A model generated the notes under the pieces. It ran no database searches. It saw nothing but the letters and a program-made list of their open reading frames with translations, and had not been told where the DNA came from. From Macropodus opercularis (Eukaryota; Chordata; Actinopteri; Anabantiformes; Osphronemidae): DNA of 64,000 nt. Where the stretch lies: assembly GCA_030770545.1 (NCBI GenBank), contig CM061090.1, positions 13,798,501 to 13,862,500 on the forward strand, in the 5' to 3' direction. Shown here one piece after another: positions 35,201 to 47,052 of the stretch (position 1 is the first letter of the stretch; each line of letters begins with the position of its first letter). Made by a program: the position numbers and the translations under genes.

Positions 35201-35940
35201 GTGAACCGTCCCCGTGTTCATCACTTTGAGTCTCAGCTGTGAGCGGTTCCCCTGGTTCACGGCTTCTGAGAGACGCTGCTCGTTTACTTTGGTTTTCAAT
35301 GAACAGTTGGTTTGGTGACATTTGTCTTGTTGGTTGGTGTCTTGAACTATGACTTAATTTATGACTCAGTTTAGTTTAACTTGACTATAAATAATAAAAC
35401 TTGGTGGACAGATTTACTGCGTTGCCTTTTATTTTTAAGTGATGGGTCTTAGAGTGAAACGCCTGCCACTGGTTGGAACAGTCGCCCAGAGGCCCACGTC
35501 CTCCTCACCTGTCTGTCGTCACTCACACTCACCTGACCTGGTCAGAACCGACTCGTACGCGATGTCAGCGTTGTTGCTGCAGTACGTCTCCTTCCTGCTC
35601 TTTGCATCAGTCAGCTCTGGACCACTGTTCCACACTCGGGCCTGCATGACCCCGTACTCAGTGAAGCCCACAAAGTGCCCCACACTGCTGCTGAACCTGA
35701 TGATCTCCAGCTTGTTGTAGTAATCAGAGTAGATGTACTCGACGTCTTTCAGCTCAGTGGAGTTAAAATCACAGCGGGCCACCGTGTAACACCGAAATCC
35801 ACCTGAAGGAGCAGAACAGAACCAGAGTGACTTCTGATCCAAGAAGCTAAGAAGCGTGGATCAGTCAGCAGCGACTGGATCCTACCTGCAGTAGAGACAA
35901 CGATGAAGAGGAGGGAGAAGCTGAGAAGGGACGAAGCCAT
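32254..35940 (-). CDS. MHC class II beta chain
   Basis: Exons: leader 35886-35940 (MASSLLSFSLLFIVVSTAG), beta-1 35533-35802, beta-2 first part 34032-34245, beta-2 second part 33624-33691, and connecting peptide/membrane/tail 32254-32366. The sum is 720 nt (239 aa). Beta-1 has the fish class II pattern (GFRCYTVARCDFNSTELKDV with an N-glycosylation site NST, then YNKLEIIRFSSSVGHFVGF). Beta-2 has the C1-type Ig motifs CSVYDFYPKQIRVSWTRDGQ and CVVEHVSLKQPLVVDW. The membrane part reads IGASGLILGLILSLAGFIYY with a short RKKT end. It presents peptides together with the alpha chain encoded next upstream in transcription. The split of beta-2 by an extra intron is known from spiny-rayed fishes. Confidence 0.92.
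32381..33204. repeat. 24-bp minisatellite in the last intron of class II beta
   Basis: About 33-34 tandem copies of a 24-bp unit of the form gacagacaggtagtcagata plus tag/aag a, with single-base variants (t/c and g/a at fixed places). The unit is a multiple of three and free of stops on the minus strand, which creates long artefactual frames of repeated S-D-Y-L-S-V-S/F. It lies between the second beta-2 exon and the membrane exon. Confidence 0.95.
34752..34836. repeat. Second island of the same 24-bp minisatellite
   Basis: About 3.5 copies of the 24-bp unit in the intron between beta-1 and beta-2, more than 1.5 kb from the main array. It is framed by an inverted repeat: gttgaagtttcaggct at about 34718 and its complement agcctgaaacttcaac at about 34847. 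Confidence 0.85.
35010..35230 (+). mobile_element. Dispersed repeat with short coding-like head, copy 2 (inside class II beta intron)
   Basis: Matches 31930-32135 with modest divergence; the ATG at 35087 is followed by a frame like that of copy 1 but one codon out of step after the K-L-D-V position. It lies in the beta-1/beta-2 intron, opposite to the gene. Confidence 0.35.
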
Positions 35941-36007
35941 GATCACTGACACAGTCTGAGTGAGAGCAGCTCTAAAAACCAGAGGACAGAGGTCACATGA
36001 TGCAGCC

Positions 36008-36022
36008 TCACCTGTTACCAGG
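36008..36022 (-). promoter_or_regulatory. Possible X-box of class II beta promoter
   Basis: Read on the minus strand, CCTGGTAACAGGTGA resembles the X1 box of class II promoters (CCTAGCAACAGATG type). It lies about 70 bp upstream of the leader ATG and is followed by a TGCATCATG patch that may be an X2-like site. An S-like GGACATTTGC lies further upstream. A clear CCAAT-type Y box is not seen. Confidence 0.4.
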
Positions 36023-36344
36023 TAGGTAAAGCACAGAATGGAGGCAAATGTCCAGTCGCTCACGTCCATTTACGCGTCAACATGTGAACACGAGGAGACA
36101 AATAGCAAACGTATGCGTATGTTGTATCTCTGGTAAAAACTCTGCAAACTCTATGTTTCATAAATCAGATAAAAGTCATGTTGGTCACGTTGTTATTATT
36201 ATCATATACGTTATGTATTGTCATCCAACCACTAAATGCTCAGTCTGCTGCTTTATTCTAATGCTAATATTTTCCTACCTCTACCATCACAGCTCAGCTT
36301 TAGCTACTCACCTGATTCTCCTCTTTGTCTTTGATTGTTGATTC

Positions 36345-37700
36345 CTTGATCACCTCATGAGCTGAATGTTTGAATGACTTCAAGTCCTGATCAAACAGCC
36401 TTTAAGAGGAGAGCGAGACAAAAACATGCTTTCACATCCGTTTTGTGCTCGTTCCTTTCATTTTCAGTTTCTGTTATTTAACCAGTAGAGTCACACGGAT
36501 TTCCCACATCCCAGTTTCTGTAGACAGTAGCGTCAACATCAACACAGAACCAGTTGTACCAAGTGTCCAGACAATTGCAAATGGAGCATGAGGTTAAATA
36601 ACGACCCGACATATCACAGCTTGTAGAATATCAGTGATATCGGTGATGAAATCCAGGGTGTTTTCTGTTAAAGACTTTTGGTTTGGATTTTTGTGCTTGG
36701 GAGGCATCAAGAGTTGAGGCTGAGCAGCTCCTTCAGTGGCAGAGTCAGACGCCCACGATGAGGAAGGAGCTTTACCACAGCTCTGACATTCCCACCACTG
36801 CTCTGTACAAGTCTGCTGTTTAACCTCCCAGCTGATATATGTGCATATGTTTTTTTTTTATTATTTATCTTCATGTCTATTTGTATTTTTTAATCTAATG
36901 TGTAACTACAGTATATACCTGGATGATTTGATGAGTTCAACGGTTGTAGTAAAACAACTGCAAATGTCACTGCATTAAAAAAGATCCTGTATGTTTACTT
37001 ACTACACTCACCACGACTCAACGTCAGTAGTTAAAGATGGATGGAACGTTGAGTTTCAAGAGGAAATCAGAGTCAGGCTGTTGTAGAAAGGGAGAAAAGT
37101 TTAACCTGCACATATTCAGTAATGTATTGACAGCATCACTAACAGCTTTTAATTGATGAAATCACAAAGACCCAGAAGCATCAGGATGAACCATGACAGA
37201 GTGAAGTTAGACAACAGATGCTGACAGGCCAGAAGAGCTGGAGTGACATCATCTCGACGCCACTGACGCTGTAGAAGACGACCTTCAGCTCAACTAGACT
37301 TGGCTCAGGAAGCAGGACATGATCCAGGCCAAGTTCCACAGAGGAGAACTGCTGCTTTGAGCTGAGGATCTCCTGGAAGAAACACTCTGGACACGACCAA
37401 CGTGTTCTCTGAGGAGGAGGCAGAGGTGGAGAACTTGGAGGAAGCCTCCGTTCTGTAGCTCTACCAGAGGTCTGAGCTAGTGGAGAAGATCCTCCAGGTG
37501 AGGAGGATTTTCACAGCGAGGTTCTCAAGTACCTGGACACAAGCTGCTGTACAGCAAGCGTTTACAGACAGAGAGAAACATCTTGGTTCTGTGCCTTAGG
37601 AATCTGTGACACACTTCACGAGTCCTTGTTCTGGGTCCAAGTTGAGTCTAGAGTCAATGAGGGACGAGCTGTGAGTGAAGTCACGCGTCTACAGTTACGC
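36345..37700. other. Class II intergenic region
   Basis: No intact gene. On the plus strand 37290-37520 keeps a degenerate coding look (for example TNVFSEEEAEVENLEEASVL, then a stop and LYQRSELVEKILQ), perhaps a processed pseudogene fragment that I do not recognise. 36840-36900 is T-rich. Nothing else is supported. Confidence 0.35.
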
Positions 37701-37748
37701 TGGACACGACTACAAGCTGACGCCTTCATGGTTCCTCCCATCACGTAG

Positions 37749-39542
37749 TTAATCAGCTTCAGTGTTTGCTTTGATGAGGAAGAAGGTTCCAGCTGCCACA
37801 CCCAGCAGACCAGCAGTCAGACCCAGCCCACAGAACACTGCAGGTCCAACGCTGGGCTGCTGCACGTCCACCTCTGGAGAGACAACACACGCTGGTTACA
37901 CAGATGATTGGATGAACTCAAGCTGCTTAAATAAAGGCTCTCACCCCAGATTCGGGTACGTGGTTGGTCCAGGCCTGGATGCTCCACTGTGCAGGTGTAC
38001 GTGTCTCCCTGCTGGGGGGCGAACTGCAGCCTGAAGATCTGTTTGAAGGAACCGTCTCTGTTGGGGTGGGGAACATTGATGACGGTTCCTTCAGTCACGT
38101 TCTGTCCGTTCTTGGTCCAGTGGACTTTGACAGGAGCAGGATAGAACCCAGTCACGTAACAGATCAGAGTGTTTATGTCTCCGAGCTGCAGGTCGTCTCT
38201 AGTGTAGATGATTATATTGGATGGAGGATCTGAGAAGAAACGGGTCCAGAGTCTCATCAGGGAACAGCTTCAGGCAGTTTGTCAACTGAGACGTAAATCA
38301 CTTCAATCACTTCAAATAAAAGCAACAAGCACTGTCACATTTAGTCCAGTAAAATGAAATACACAAAATGTCTAATATAACTGTTGCCTCTGTGGATTTC
38401 ACAGGTGGCTCCATTGCAAACTCTGTCCTTAGAGCCTCGACTTGGACAGAACCGTCCCCATAACACAAGCTACAACAAGATCAGGAGAAAAGCTCTGATC
38501 CAGACTGATGTCACGTCATCACTGGTGATGATCACAGTCGACTAGTCTGCTGTGGCTTTGGTCCTGAAATTGGTTTTATCTCGACTATCTGTAATATAAA
38601 CTGGTGGAAATCCCAAAACATTAAAAAGTAGTGGACCTAAGACTGATCCCTGAGGAAAACCACAACCATGAACAAGAGATTTCTGAGATCTGCACAGTGA
38701 AGGATAGAACGATGGCGACGTCGACTACGATGGAGGGAGAAGAAAACAAAACACAGAAAAATACAAGTAAGGGGGAAAAACAAAACAGCAAACGAGGACA
38801 TTTCCACGAGCTGCTCAAAAATCTGACACGGAACGAACAACTGTGACAACTGGACGTGAACTACATTAGTGCTGACAGACTGGTTCTATGTCCCAGCATC
38901 ACTCTCAAGTATTGAGACGTGTCAGGTTTGGGTCATGTTTCACGTATTGTGGTTGTTTTGCATTTCGCTTCAGTGTCATTAGTCTACAGGTCATTTCTTT
39001 AAGTTGTATCTGTCTCATTACTTCAGTTCAGCCTGTTAATGTCAGAAGTTAAAGTCGAGCCAATTTATTTCTACTGGTCGTAGTTAAAGCTCTCGTTTGG
39101 TTTCTCGTCACCATTCTCCAGGGGTCTGTCCTTCATGGCTTGACGCCTCAGCCCCAGGTTCCTCTTGCAGATCCTCTGACCCTCCACAGCCTGTTCGTAC
39201 ATGTCTTTTCCGTGGCTGATGTGGTCGATGAAGCTGGGCTGAGGCTCTACTCCTCTGCCCTGGACGAAGTCTGCGTACCACGTCGCCTCGTCGTCCAGGC
39301 CGTACATCAGCTCTCCGTCGGTGTCCGAGCAGCCGTTGATGGCAAAGTCGCTGTGGAGAACTGAAACCAGAAGAGAAGGCGCCGACATGTCGTCTGCTGC
39401 TCAGGACTGGATCTCAGCCAAACCTAGGAGCCACTCGAAATGAGATCAACTGAGTCAGGCTCTTACTCTCAGCAGGGAAACACAGGAAACAGGACCAGAG
39501 CCAGGACAGGACGACGACCACTTCTGACTCCTTCATCTTCAT
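37749..39542 (-). CDS. MHC class II alpha chain
   Basis: Exons: leader 39467-39542 (MKMKESEVVVVLSWLWSCFL...), alpha-1 39112-39360, alpha-2 37945-38229, connecting peptide/membrane/tail 37749-37873. The sum is 735 nt (244 aa). Alpha-1 carries the fish class II alpha pattern (HSDFAINGCSDTDGELMYGL, then WYADFVQGRG and QPSFIDH). Alpha-2 is a C1 Ig domain (CYVTGFYPAPVKVHWTKNGQ with an N-glycosylation site NVT, and YTCTVEHPGLDQPRTRIW). The membrane exon has the G-rich helix GLGLTAGLLGVAAGTFFLI. It pairs with the beta chain whose gene starts about 1.8 kb downstream in the same orientation, a usual A-B arrangement. Confidence 0.93.
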
Positions 39543-39636
39543 CGTCCTAATCAGCAGCAGCAACTCTGCAACTCTCTCTGAGGAAGAAACTGAAAGATTA
39601 GTGAAGCAAGAGCCACTGGACCTGCTCACAGAGCAG

Positions 39637-39679
39637 CCAATCACAGCTCACAGAAAACATGATGTCACCGGAAACCAGG
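39637..39679 (-). promoter_or_regulatory. X/X2/Y boxes of class II alpha promoter
   Basis: On the minus strand, CCTGGTTTCCGG (39668-39679, X1-like) runs into TGACATCA (39660-39667, CRE-like X2 box). Eighteen bases later is GATTGG, with ATTGG at 39637-39641 (Y box, NF-Y site). This order and spacing is the SXY module that binds RFX, CREB, NF-Y and CIITA. It is about 100-140 bp upstream of the ATG, where such modules lie in class II genes. The S box is not clear. Confidence 0.65.
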
Positions 39680-39689
39680 CGGATACAGA

Positions 39690-40381
39690 ACAGACTCGCC
39701 TGGACAGGAACTTAACCACAAACAGCTGAAGATGGCGTCAAGTCTTTTCAAAGTAAAGTCCACTGATCGACAGTTAAATCTGAGCATTTATTAAAATAAA
39801 AACTGTAGCACAAATACACAAAAATATGAACATATTCAACCAATTCTTAGTTCAGTTCAAACATTTATTAAAACAATTATTCTTCAGCTGGAAGACATTG
39901 AAATAAATGTATGTGGCTGCAGGAGAAGAGAGTAAAAACCAAAAAGCTGTGTCTCTGGGACAGAGTCCACTTTTATAATCCTTGGTCCAGAACAACTGGT
40001 TCTTTCCAGTTCAACAGAACATACATAGCAATGCACAGCAAAGGAGGTCGCCCTGAATCTGAAGGAACATAGTAAAAGTCTGCCAGAGTGTAGCAGCTGC
40101 TTCCTGTGTAAACACAGAGAACAAGTCAGAGAAGCTGCTCTGTTCACCAGGAGACTCCACACTGCCTCCTGCTGGCCAACACTAGCAGCACACGAAACAC
40201 TGAAGCTGGTCACTTCCCACAACAAAGGTTAAGCAGGAAGAAACCTTGCTGTCAGTGAACTGCTGTTACTGGTCAACAACGCGTCAAACACAGGAAACAC
40301 AAACATCACGTGTGAGGATGTGAAGCTTCTATGATCAACAGCATAAAACTCTGCTACAGCAGTTCAACAATGGCTTAATGG
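39690..40381. other. Short gap between gene C 3' end and class II alpha promoter
   Basis: No coding sequence. It holds the 3' UTR of gene C, with AATAAA signals on the minus strand near 39787-39792 and 39863-39868. The class II alpha promoter starts right after, so the two genes are packed head to tail with about 840 bp between stop and start codons. Confidence 0.5.
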
Positions 40382-43300
40382 TCACTGAAGAAAAAAGCTG
40401 CAAACGTGGTCAGAACAAGGCTGTTTTTCTAATGTTGGCATCATTTCCACGAGTCTGTTGATCTGGGAAAAGAATAGAAAGACATTTAGGTTCATAACAT
40501 ATAACAACATTTAAGCTTGATCCCAACAGGTGGTTTTATTGCTGCACCTTTACCTTCGGCTTTTTGTGCTGCATTTCAGAATAAAGCGCTTCATCTGCTG
40601 TCGCTGGACGTGTTTCCTAGAAACAGTTTTACATCAGTGGTAGTAAAAGTATGTCAACATCACTTTACTTGTTACATAATAACAAAGCTGGTTGATAGTA
40701 AGGAGAAGAAACTAACTATAAAACATCATCACATAGATGAAATTACTACCAGTCAACGTTTGGACTGAACGTGTTTTAGTTTGTTTCACTGTTTTTAGAA
40801 AAACCTCTGAAACAGGAGACGCGTGGAAACAACAAAAAGCTGTAGGTGACAAACAGAGAACACATCTGCCCAACACACAAACCCCGTCTCTGGATGTGGG
40901 GAACTTACCTTTGCCTGCCTTACGTTTACTGTTCACTTGGGCGTAAACCACATCATCACCTAAGCAAAAAAGCCCATATTTCAGGTTTCATGTACAAGAA
41001 TGGACAAAAACTACAGACAAGAGAAAGAAGCAAGAATCTCTGTCACATGTCTGAAAAAAAGGTTAATAAACGTTTACTGTCCTCACACTTTACTTCCAGC
41101 ATCTTCTCTCTGATTTATCTACTGTTGACTTTACATGAAAGCATCAATTAACAAACAGTAAATGTAAAGTTTGCAAATATTAAATTATGCAGAGGAAACA
41201 TTAAATTAATTAATTAACTTCTCAATCTAAAAAGTGTCATATTTTACATAAAGCAGACAAAAGCGTTTGAGTTTTATTACACAGTAGCTGATCAGTGCTG
41301 ACGTTGCTGTGGCAGAGAGAACTGTACCTGCTGCTGCTCCAACCTTCACCTCAGAGTAAACGCACGTCTCTGCTGCTCCGTTTATCGTCTCTGTCAGAAA
41401 CCATCCAACTGGTTAAAGCTATTACTACTGTGTGTGGAATCAGAGGCTGGTTTCTCCTCCCACTACGTTCTCCTCCAACAGGAGACTTACCCGTGTTTAC
41501 AATGTTTCTAAACTCAATTGTAGCATATGTGACGTAGTTGGATTCATCTGAAATACAGACACATTCAACTTATCAGTGAATAGATTCAAGTCGTGTTAAA
41601 TGAGATCATTGTTACATCAGCTTCTTTACTGTGTGTGATCTACCGTTTACAGCGTCTTCTGAGCCTCTGACTGATTCATACAGACACACATCACCTGCAG
41701 TAAAAGTGTAACATCAACAAACGTGTAAATGAATGAAAGTATTTCAATGAATTATTAATACTTCAATCCTAAACCGCATCCAGACCCTGAGGAGCCTGAT
41801 CGTTGTCCGTTGTTGGGTCCTGGTTGGTCGTGTGATCTGCAGCAGAGCTCTGGTTGCTTCTCTTAGACCTCGTGAGAGTCAAACACGTGCAGTAAATACA
41901 TTAGATCTGATCAACAACACCTGACGCACATCTGTTGTGTTGATGATGTTCAGAGTGTGGAACCAACCTGACGACCCACCAGTCTGTGAAAGACACATTA
42001 GCTGTTACAGGGTTTGTATGGAGATCTGTTCTACTGCATCACAATCTGTCTGGAGCCTGGTTTCACCATCAAATAGAAGAAGGAGGAGATCTCACCTTTA
42101 GACCTTCTGTGTCCAGACCACAGCAGCAGGACAACAATCAGAAACACTCCACAAACCAACCCAACGATCAACAACGCAGTGAAGGAAAAGCTGTCAGGCC
42201 TGGACACCACTGTCATCCAACTCTGTGGAGACATTCTCCTTGGTACTGACACTTGTAGGAGCCTTGATGTGACTTTGACACTGCAGAGATGTTCAGATCC
42301 ACTCTGCTGTCACTTTGGATCACTTGCTCATTTTGATAGAAAAACACTGTGGAAGGTTTCTGTCCCGTCTTCAACTTGCAGCTCAGACTAACAGAGAGAC
42401 CCTCAGTCACAGGATGGACAGGACTCATCAGGATAACAGCTGCATCTGGAGACAGTCACAGTAGGTTTCAGTCAGAGAAAAGCTCCTACTCTGCTTTTTA
42501 TGGGGCTGTGGGATGACAGACGCTCGTCTACGTCAACAAGGTGCAGAGATCTGAACCGAGCATTCTGGGAAAGGACCAGACTAACTAGCATCATGTGACG
42601 TATGGAGGAAGTGAACGTCTACGAGGTGAGTGGACACATGAAACCTAGAGTCATGCAAATGTACCAGAAGCAGGAGAAACAGCATCTTGAATCATAGGAG
42701 CAATTTAAATGAAGGAAAAAGACCAAACTCACCATGAACAGTGATGTTGAGTGAATTACTGAAGTGTCCTGATCCAGACTCACACCAGAACACTGCAGAA
42801 CCAGACTGTGCTGTGTTGATGTCACATCTGGATCCAGTTGTTGTCCAGTTGGAGCAGGATGACAGGAAGCCTCCTTCAGGAAACCTCCTGACTCTCCACT
42901 CAGCAGAGTTTCCCTCACAGCTCAGTGACACAGAGTCAGAGGTGAAGTGTTGAACTCTGTCAGGACTCACTGTGAGAGACGCTGACGGACCAACGTCTGG
43001 ACAGCAACACGTGATCCACACACATTTAACAACAGACACACAACAGTCAGTAGGTTCAGCTTTAGAGGAGAATCCACATGGTTCCTTTCAGCAAACATTG
43101 AATTGGTAGAGAAAGAACCAAGAGTCCAAACAAACTGACCTCCAGACCAGACGAATGCTGCTTTGCTGTAGTCAGTGTAATACGCTGGTTCTCCTCTTCC
43201 AGCTCTACACACATATCCTGCTGTGTGTGTCTGTCCATGAACCATGTAGGAGCCCTGTTCAGTCCCATGGTCACTAGCAGGTAGCAGCTCATATCTGTAG

Positions 43301-46300
43301 CTGTGTGACCCATCAGGAACAGTCTGGTACCAGTAGAACCTCCATCCTGCAGATGGAGGCTCAACCTCACACTTCAGAGCTACTGAGGCTCCAGGACTCA
43401 GCCAAGATGGAGACGCTCTGAGGACACACTGGGCTTTATCTGATGGAGAGACACCAAGTCATCAAATCACCCTCAATAGACACTGATGCTCATTTCAATC
43501 AAGTCTTGACATTTTCATGTCAAAGTTAAACATAAGTCAACGTACTGTGACTGACTGTCAGACTGATGGATTGACTCCACTCTGTTGTGATATGTTGAGC
43601 GTTTCTCATTCTGCCTCTACACTTGTAGCCTCCACTGAAGGAAGGAGAAGCTGAGCTGATGTTGAATTCATTGTGTTGTGGTTTGATGCTTGTGGGTGTT
43701 TTCCATTCATATTCCCACTCAGTGTCTCCTGTGTCCTCGATCTCACATCTGACAGTGATCGTGTCTCCTCTGAACAACTGAGTCCAGTTGGGATGAAGAG
43801 TCACAACCACCTTGTTTCCAACTGTTCAAGGTCAAAGGTTAAATCAACATCTTGATTTTATTCTAACACATTTTACTCTATTCTTCACTGTAGAATAGTT
43901 TGTGTTGTCACACTCACCATTTCTGTTGATCCTCACTGAGTCACTGTACTGTGTGTAGTAAACTGCGTCTCCTCTTCCTCCTCTTCCTCCTCTGCACCAG
44001 TACAGTCCTTCCTGAGAGACACTGGTTTCACAATCTTGTGTGTTCAGGACTTCAGAGGATTTATCACCTCTGTACCAGTAATATTTCCAACCGGTCGATG
44101 ACGTCACAGAGCAGCTCAGCGTCACACTGCCCCCTACTGGAATGACTCTGTCATCAGCTCTGAGCTGGGCCTTTGGTTTCTCTGATGGTGAGTTTATGAA
44201 TGAAAATGGTTGATTAGTGTCTCTGTGATTTATAACATGAATCACTTCTATTTCTTTCTGCTCATTGGTTAAATATTTAAAAGTTATAAATACACATTTA
44301 GGTTAAACTGTTGCAGACCTGGGAACTGATGGTGTTTAAAAGGTGTTGGACCCAAATGCAGACTCCACTACGACGTGACTTAGTCTTTAACAGTGACTTT
44401 ATTTTACAAGTACAAACACACAGTGGCAAACACAGGAACATCAGAACACGACTGGACAAAAGCTCTTCACACGAGCAATGAACACGACTGGGTTAAATGA
44501 CTTGACTAACAAAGACTCACGTGACAGGGAACATCAATAGGCACCTCAACCACACAAAACATAACATCCATACGCGCGACAGACCGACGAAGGACAGAGA
44601 CACAAGGGCAGATTTAAATACAAACTAAACAGGAAATTAAACACAGGTGAAACAACAAAGTACTAGGGAGGAGCACAGAGGGAGAACGTGGCATCACAAG
44701 ACAGACAGAAAACCTGGAGCCCTCAGTGCTCTGAGGGCTGAACTGTAACCAAAACAAATATGACTCACCTGATACAGTTAAATAGATGGATTCACTGGTT
44801 TTTATATAGTTTGTTGTCTTGTGGAGACCAAAACACTGGAATCTACCACTGTCTCCTGTAGACAGAGGTTTTATTGTGTGTCTGGTGTGTGAAGATATTT
44901 CTCCTCCATCTTTGATGAGTCTGGTTTCCCAGTCAGTGTGTTTGTTGTCCTTCATGTCACATGTGAAGGTCACAGACTCTCCAGTAAAATAACTGGACCT
45001 GCTGGGGTCAAGGGTCAACACAGCATCTAAAACCCAACAGTGACACAAGACACAACATTAACATTATGAAATATTATATTTATAGATGGTTCTGACCAGA
45101 ACTGTGTGGAAGTATAAAGTATAAAACAACACAATGTGTCAAAGGCAAATAAATAATCTAAGAGGTGAGAAATGCAAATACCAGTGAATTATTATACAGT
45201 GAATTAAAACATATATTCAACACATTACTTCAAATATTAAATGTCAACTCACCTGATACTGTCAGTGCAGCAGCTTCACTCCACTGTGTTGCAGAATATG
45301 AGTCCCGTGTGTTTGTTCCTCTGCACCTGTAGCCTCCACTGCTGAACTCAGACTCTCTGACTGTCCAGTATTTAGTGTCTGTTCTCTGTGTCCTTGTTGC
45401 TTCACTGGGTGTTTTCCATTCATAAACCCACTGAGTGTCTCCACCTCCCTGGATCTCACATCTAACAGTGATGTCACCTCTGATCATCTGAGTCCAGTCC
45501 AGTTGTAGACTCACAGACACAGAGTTAGAATCTGATACAAACACAAATATAGACGTTAGAGAAACAGAGAAAAAGACAACAAGTAGAAATTAACTTCAAA
45601 CACAATGAACAAACTCACAAGTTATATCAACAGTGACATCATCACTTAGATAAGTGTAAACAGCTGGTTCTCTTCTTCCTACACACGTGTAGACGCCTCC
45701 TTGTGAGACTCTGATTTCTCTGTTGTCTCCACCAGCTGTTGATGTCACAGGTAAATATAACCTCTCTCTGTACCAGTCATATTTCCAGCCTTCAGAGTCG
45801 TCCATAGAGCAGCTCAGTGTGACGCTGCCTCCTACTGTTATGGTTGATGGACCTGCTGTCAGTCTGGGTTTGGGTGGATCTGTTGATATGAAAGAACTAA
45901 ACATTTTATTTCCCATGACTTTATCTTTAATTCCTGTTAAATATCTACACAGCTCACAGTCTAACTTAGTTCAGTGATGTTTGGTTAATGTGTCTGTGAA
46001 CTGATGGAAAAATTGAGAAGAACAAAGATTCATCAAAACTAAACGACGAGTAGGTTCAAACACTGTCACATTTAAATTGTGCTGATTCAACAGTATTTGT
46101 CCAAACACACAAACAGAGCTTTTAAATCAAATCTGTTGGTCTCTGACTCACATGAAACAGATAAAGTGATGGTGTTGCTGACTTTCTCATCATTTGTCCA
46201 AATATGACGACCAGAGCACTGGTATCCACCACTGTGTCCTGTATGTAGAGGTTGTAATATTAGAGTTGAATGGTAACGTTGAATCTCTCGTCCATCTTTG

Positions 46301-46783
46301 GTGAAACTAATTTCCCAGTCAGTGTTTTCTCCTTCCTTCATGTCACATGTGAAGGTCACAGACTCTCCAGTAAAATATCTGGACCAGTTTGGCTCAAGAG
46401 TCAAAACAGCATCTAAAGCAACACAAACATAAAAACAACGTCACACAAATGTAAATAAGAAAATAATTTTAAACAGACTAATTTGAGTTTAATAGTAAAT
46501 AAACTACATTTACCTTCAGCGTGTCCACAGTGGAAAAGTGTGTTCAGCACTAAAATCAAGACAGAAACAAAAGCAAAGATAGAAACAACGTGATCAAAGT
46601 GTCTGATGACTGAACAGTCGTCCTCCAACGTGTCTTCCTACAAAACAACAAGTCTGCTCTGTTCACACTGAACCAAGCTCTGATGCTCTGTTCTCCTCAC
46701 TCCAACACTTTCTACCATTTGTTTCATCAAGCAGTGATTTACTCACAGAAAAACTGCAGCACACAGAGGAAAGTGTGTCCCAT
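40382..46783 (-). CDS. FCRL/LITR-like receptor, gene C (9 Ig domains; frameshift before membrane segment)
   Basis: Exons: 46747-46783 and 46514-46549 (signal peptide), Ig 46152-46412, 45619-45879, 45253-45531, 44769-45026, 43918-44181, 43546-43821, 43140-43439, 42733-42996, then a fused Ig9 plus membrane exon 42096-42445, and tail exons 41644-41694, 41491-41547, 41328-41390, 40909-40959, 40554-40594, 40382-40462. In the fused exon one base of a TTT run (about 42234) is missing compared with A and D, which leads to a stop at 42213, after Q-Y-Q-G-E-C-L-H-R-V-G. As read, the product is a soluble protein of about 822 aa. Past the break, the membrane helix ALLIVGLVCGVFLIVVLLLW and tail motifs CLYESV, VTYATI, CVYSEV, VVYAQV and ALYSEM are all intact in one frame, so the lesion is recent, or a sequencing or assembly error. 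Confidence 0.75.
41968..41983 (-). other. 16-nt microexon candidate, gene C
   Basis: Acceptor ctttcacag and donor gttggt flank 16 bases in the intron after the membrane exon. Inclusion would give D-W-W-V-V-R then a stop, removing all tyrosine motifs. Same length and place as in A, B and D. Confidence 0.5.
42096..42445 (-). other. Fused Ig9-transmembrane exon of gene C
   Basis: In A, B and D the last Ig exon and the membrane exon are separated by an intron of about 120-160 bp. In C they are contiguous: ...S-W-M-T-V is followed at once by the membrane-exon text V-S-R-P-D-S-F. The last codons of the Ig exon, with the donor, and the acceptor are gone. Two separate changes (intron loss and the one-base deletion) therefore lie within about 40 bp. 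Confidence 0.75.
44300..44755. mobile_element. Unclassified repeat inserted in an intron of gene C
   Basis: Gene A has about 20 bases between the same intron landmarks (aaaagttataaatacacattta and atgactcacctgatacag) where C has about 460. The insert contains a segment (ggacccaaatgcagactcc, then a purine-rich stretch with tttatttt) of the style of dispersed fish repeats, like parts of 14790-15480 and 58500-59100. No coding sequence. Confidence 0.5.
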
Positions 46784-46868
46784 CCTCACATCAACTCTGA
46801 CTCCTCATGTGGAGAAAACTTCACTGTGGAGAAGCACAACTTACATTTGATGGGAATGTTACATACGT

Positions 46869-46877
46869 TATATAAAA
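46869..46877 (-). promoter_or_regulatory. Possible TATA box of gene C
   Basis: On the minus strand TTTATATAA lies about 90 bp before the ATG of gene C. Sequence shared with the A and B upstream regions stops at about 46861, so this element is unique to C and replaces the distal promoter seen there. Confidence 0.35.
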
Positions 46878-47052
46878 AGTTTTCCATCTTCTTCTTCTGA
46901 ATTTAACTTCTGTGTTTCCTTCCCTTTTACCAGACTTCGTTTGACCACAGCCTACTTTTGCATATTGCTTACTTCCTCTTTTCTGGATTGAACCTGATAC
47001 AAAGTCTTGCAGTTGAGCCTGAAGAACAAACTGAACAATGATAGAAATAAAC

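Noticed and set aside
37762..38233. Plus-strand frames of about 90 codons over class II alpha
   Set aside because: They are antisense to the alpha-2 and membrane exons, which have full domain and splice support on the minus strand.
38620..38850. Small gene in the class II alpha intron
   Set aside because: The overlapping frames on both strands have no domain or splice support. The stretch is intronic and perhaps a repeat fragment.
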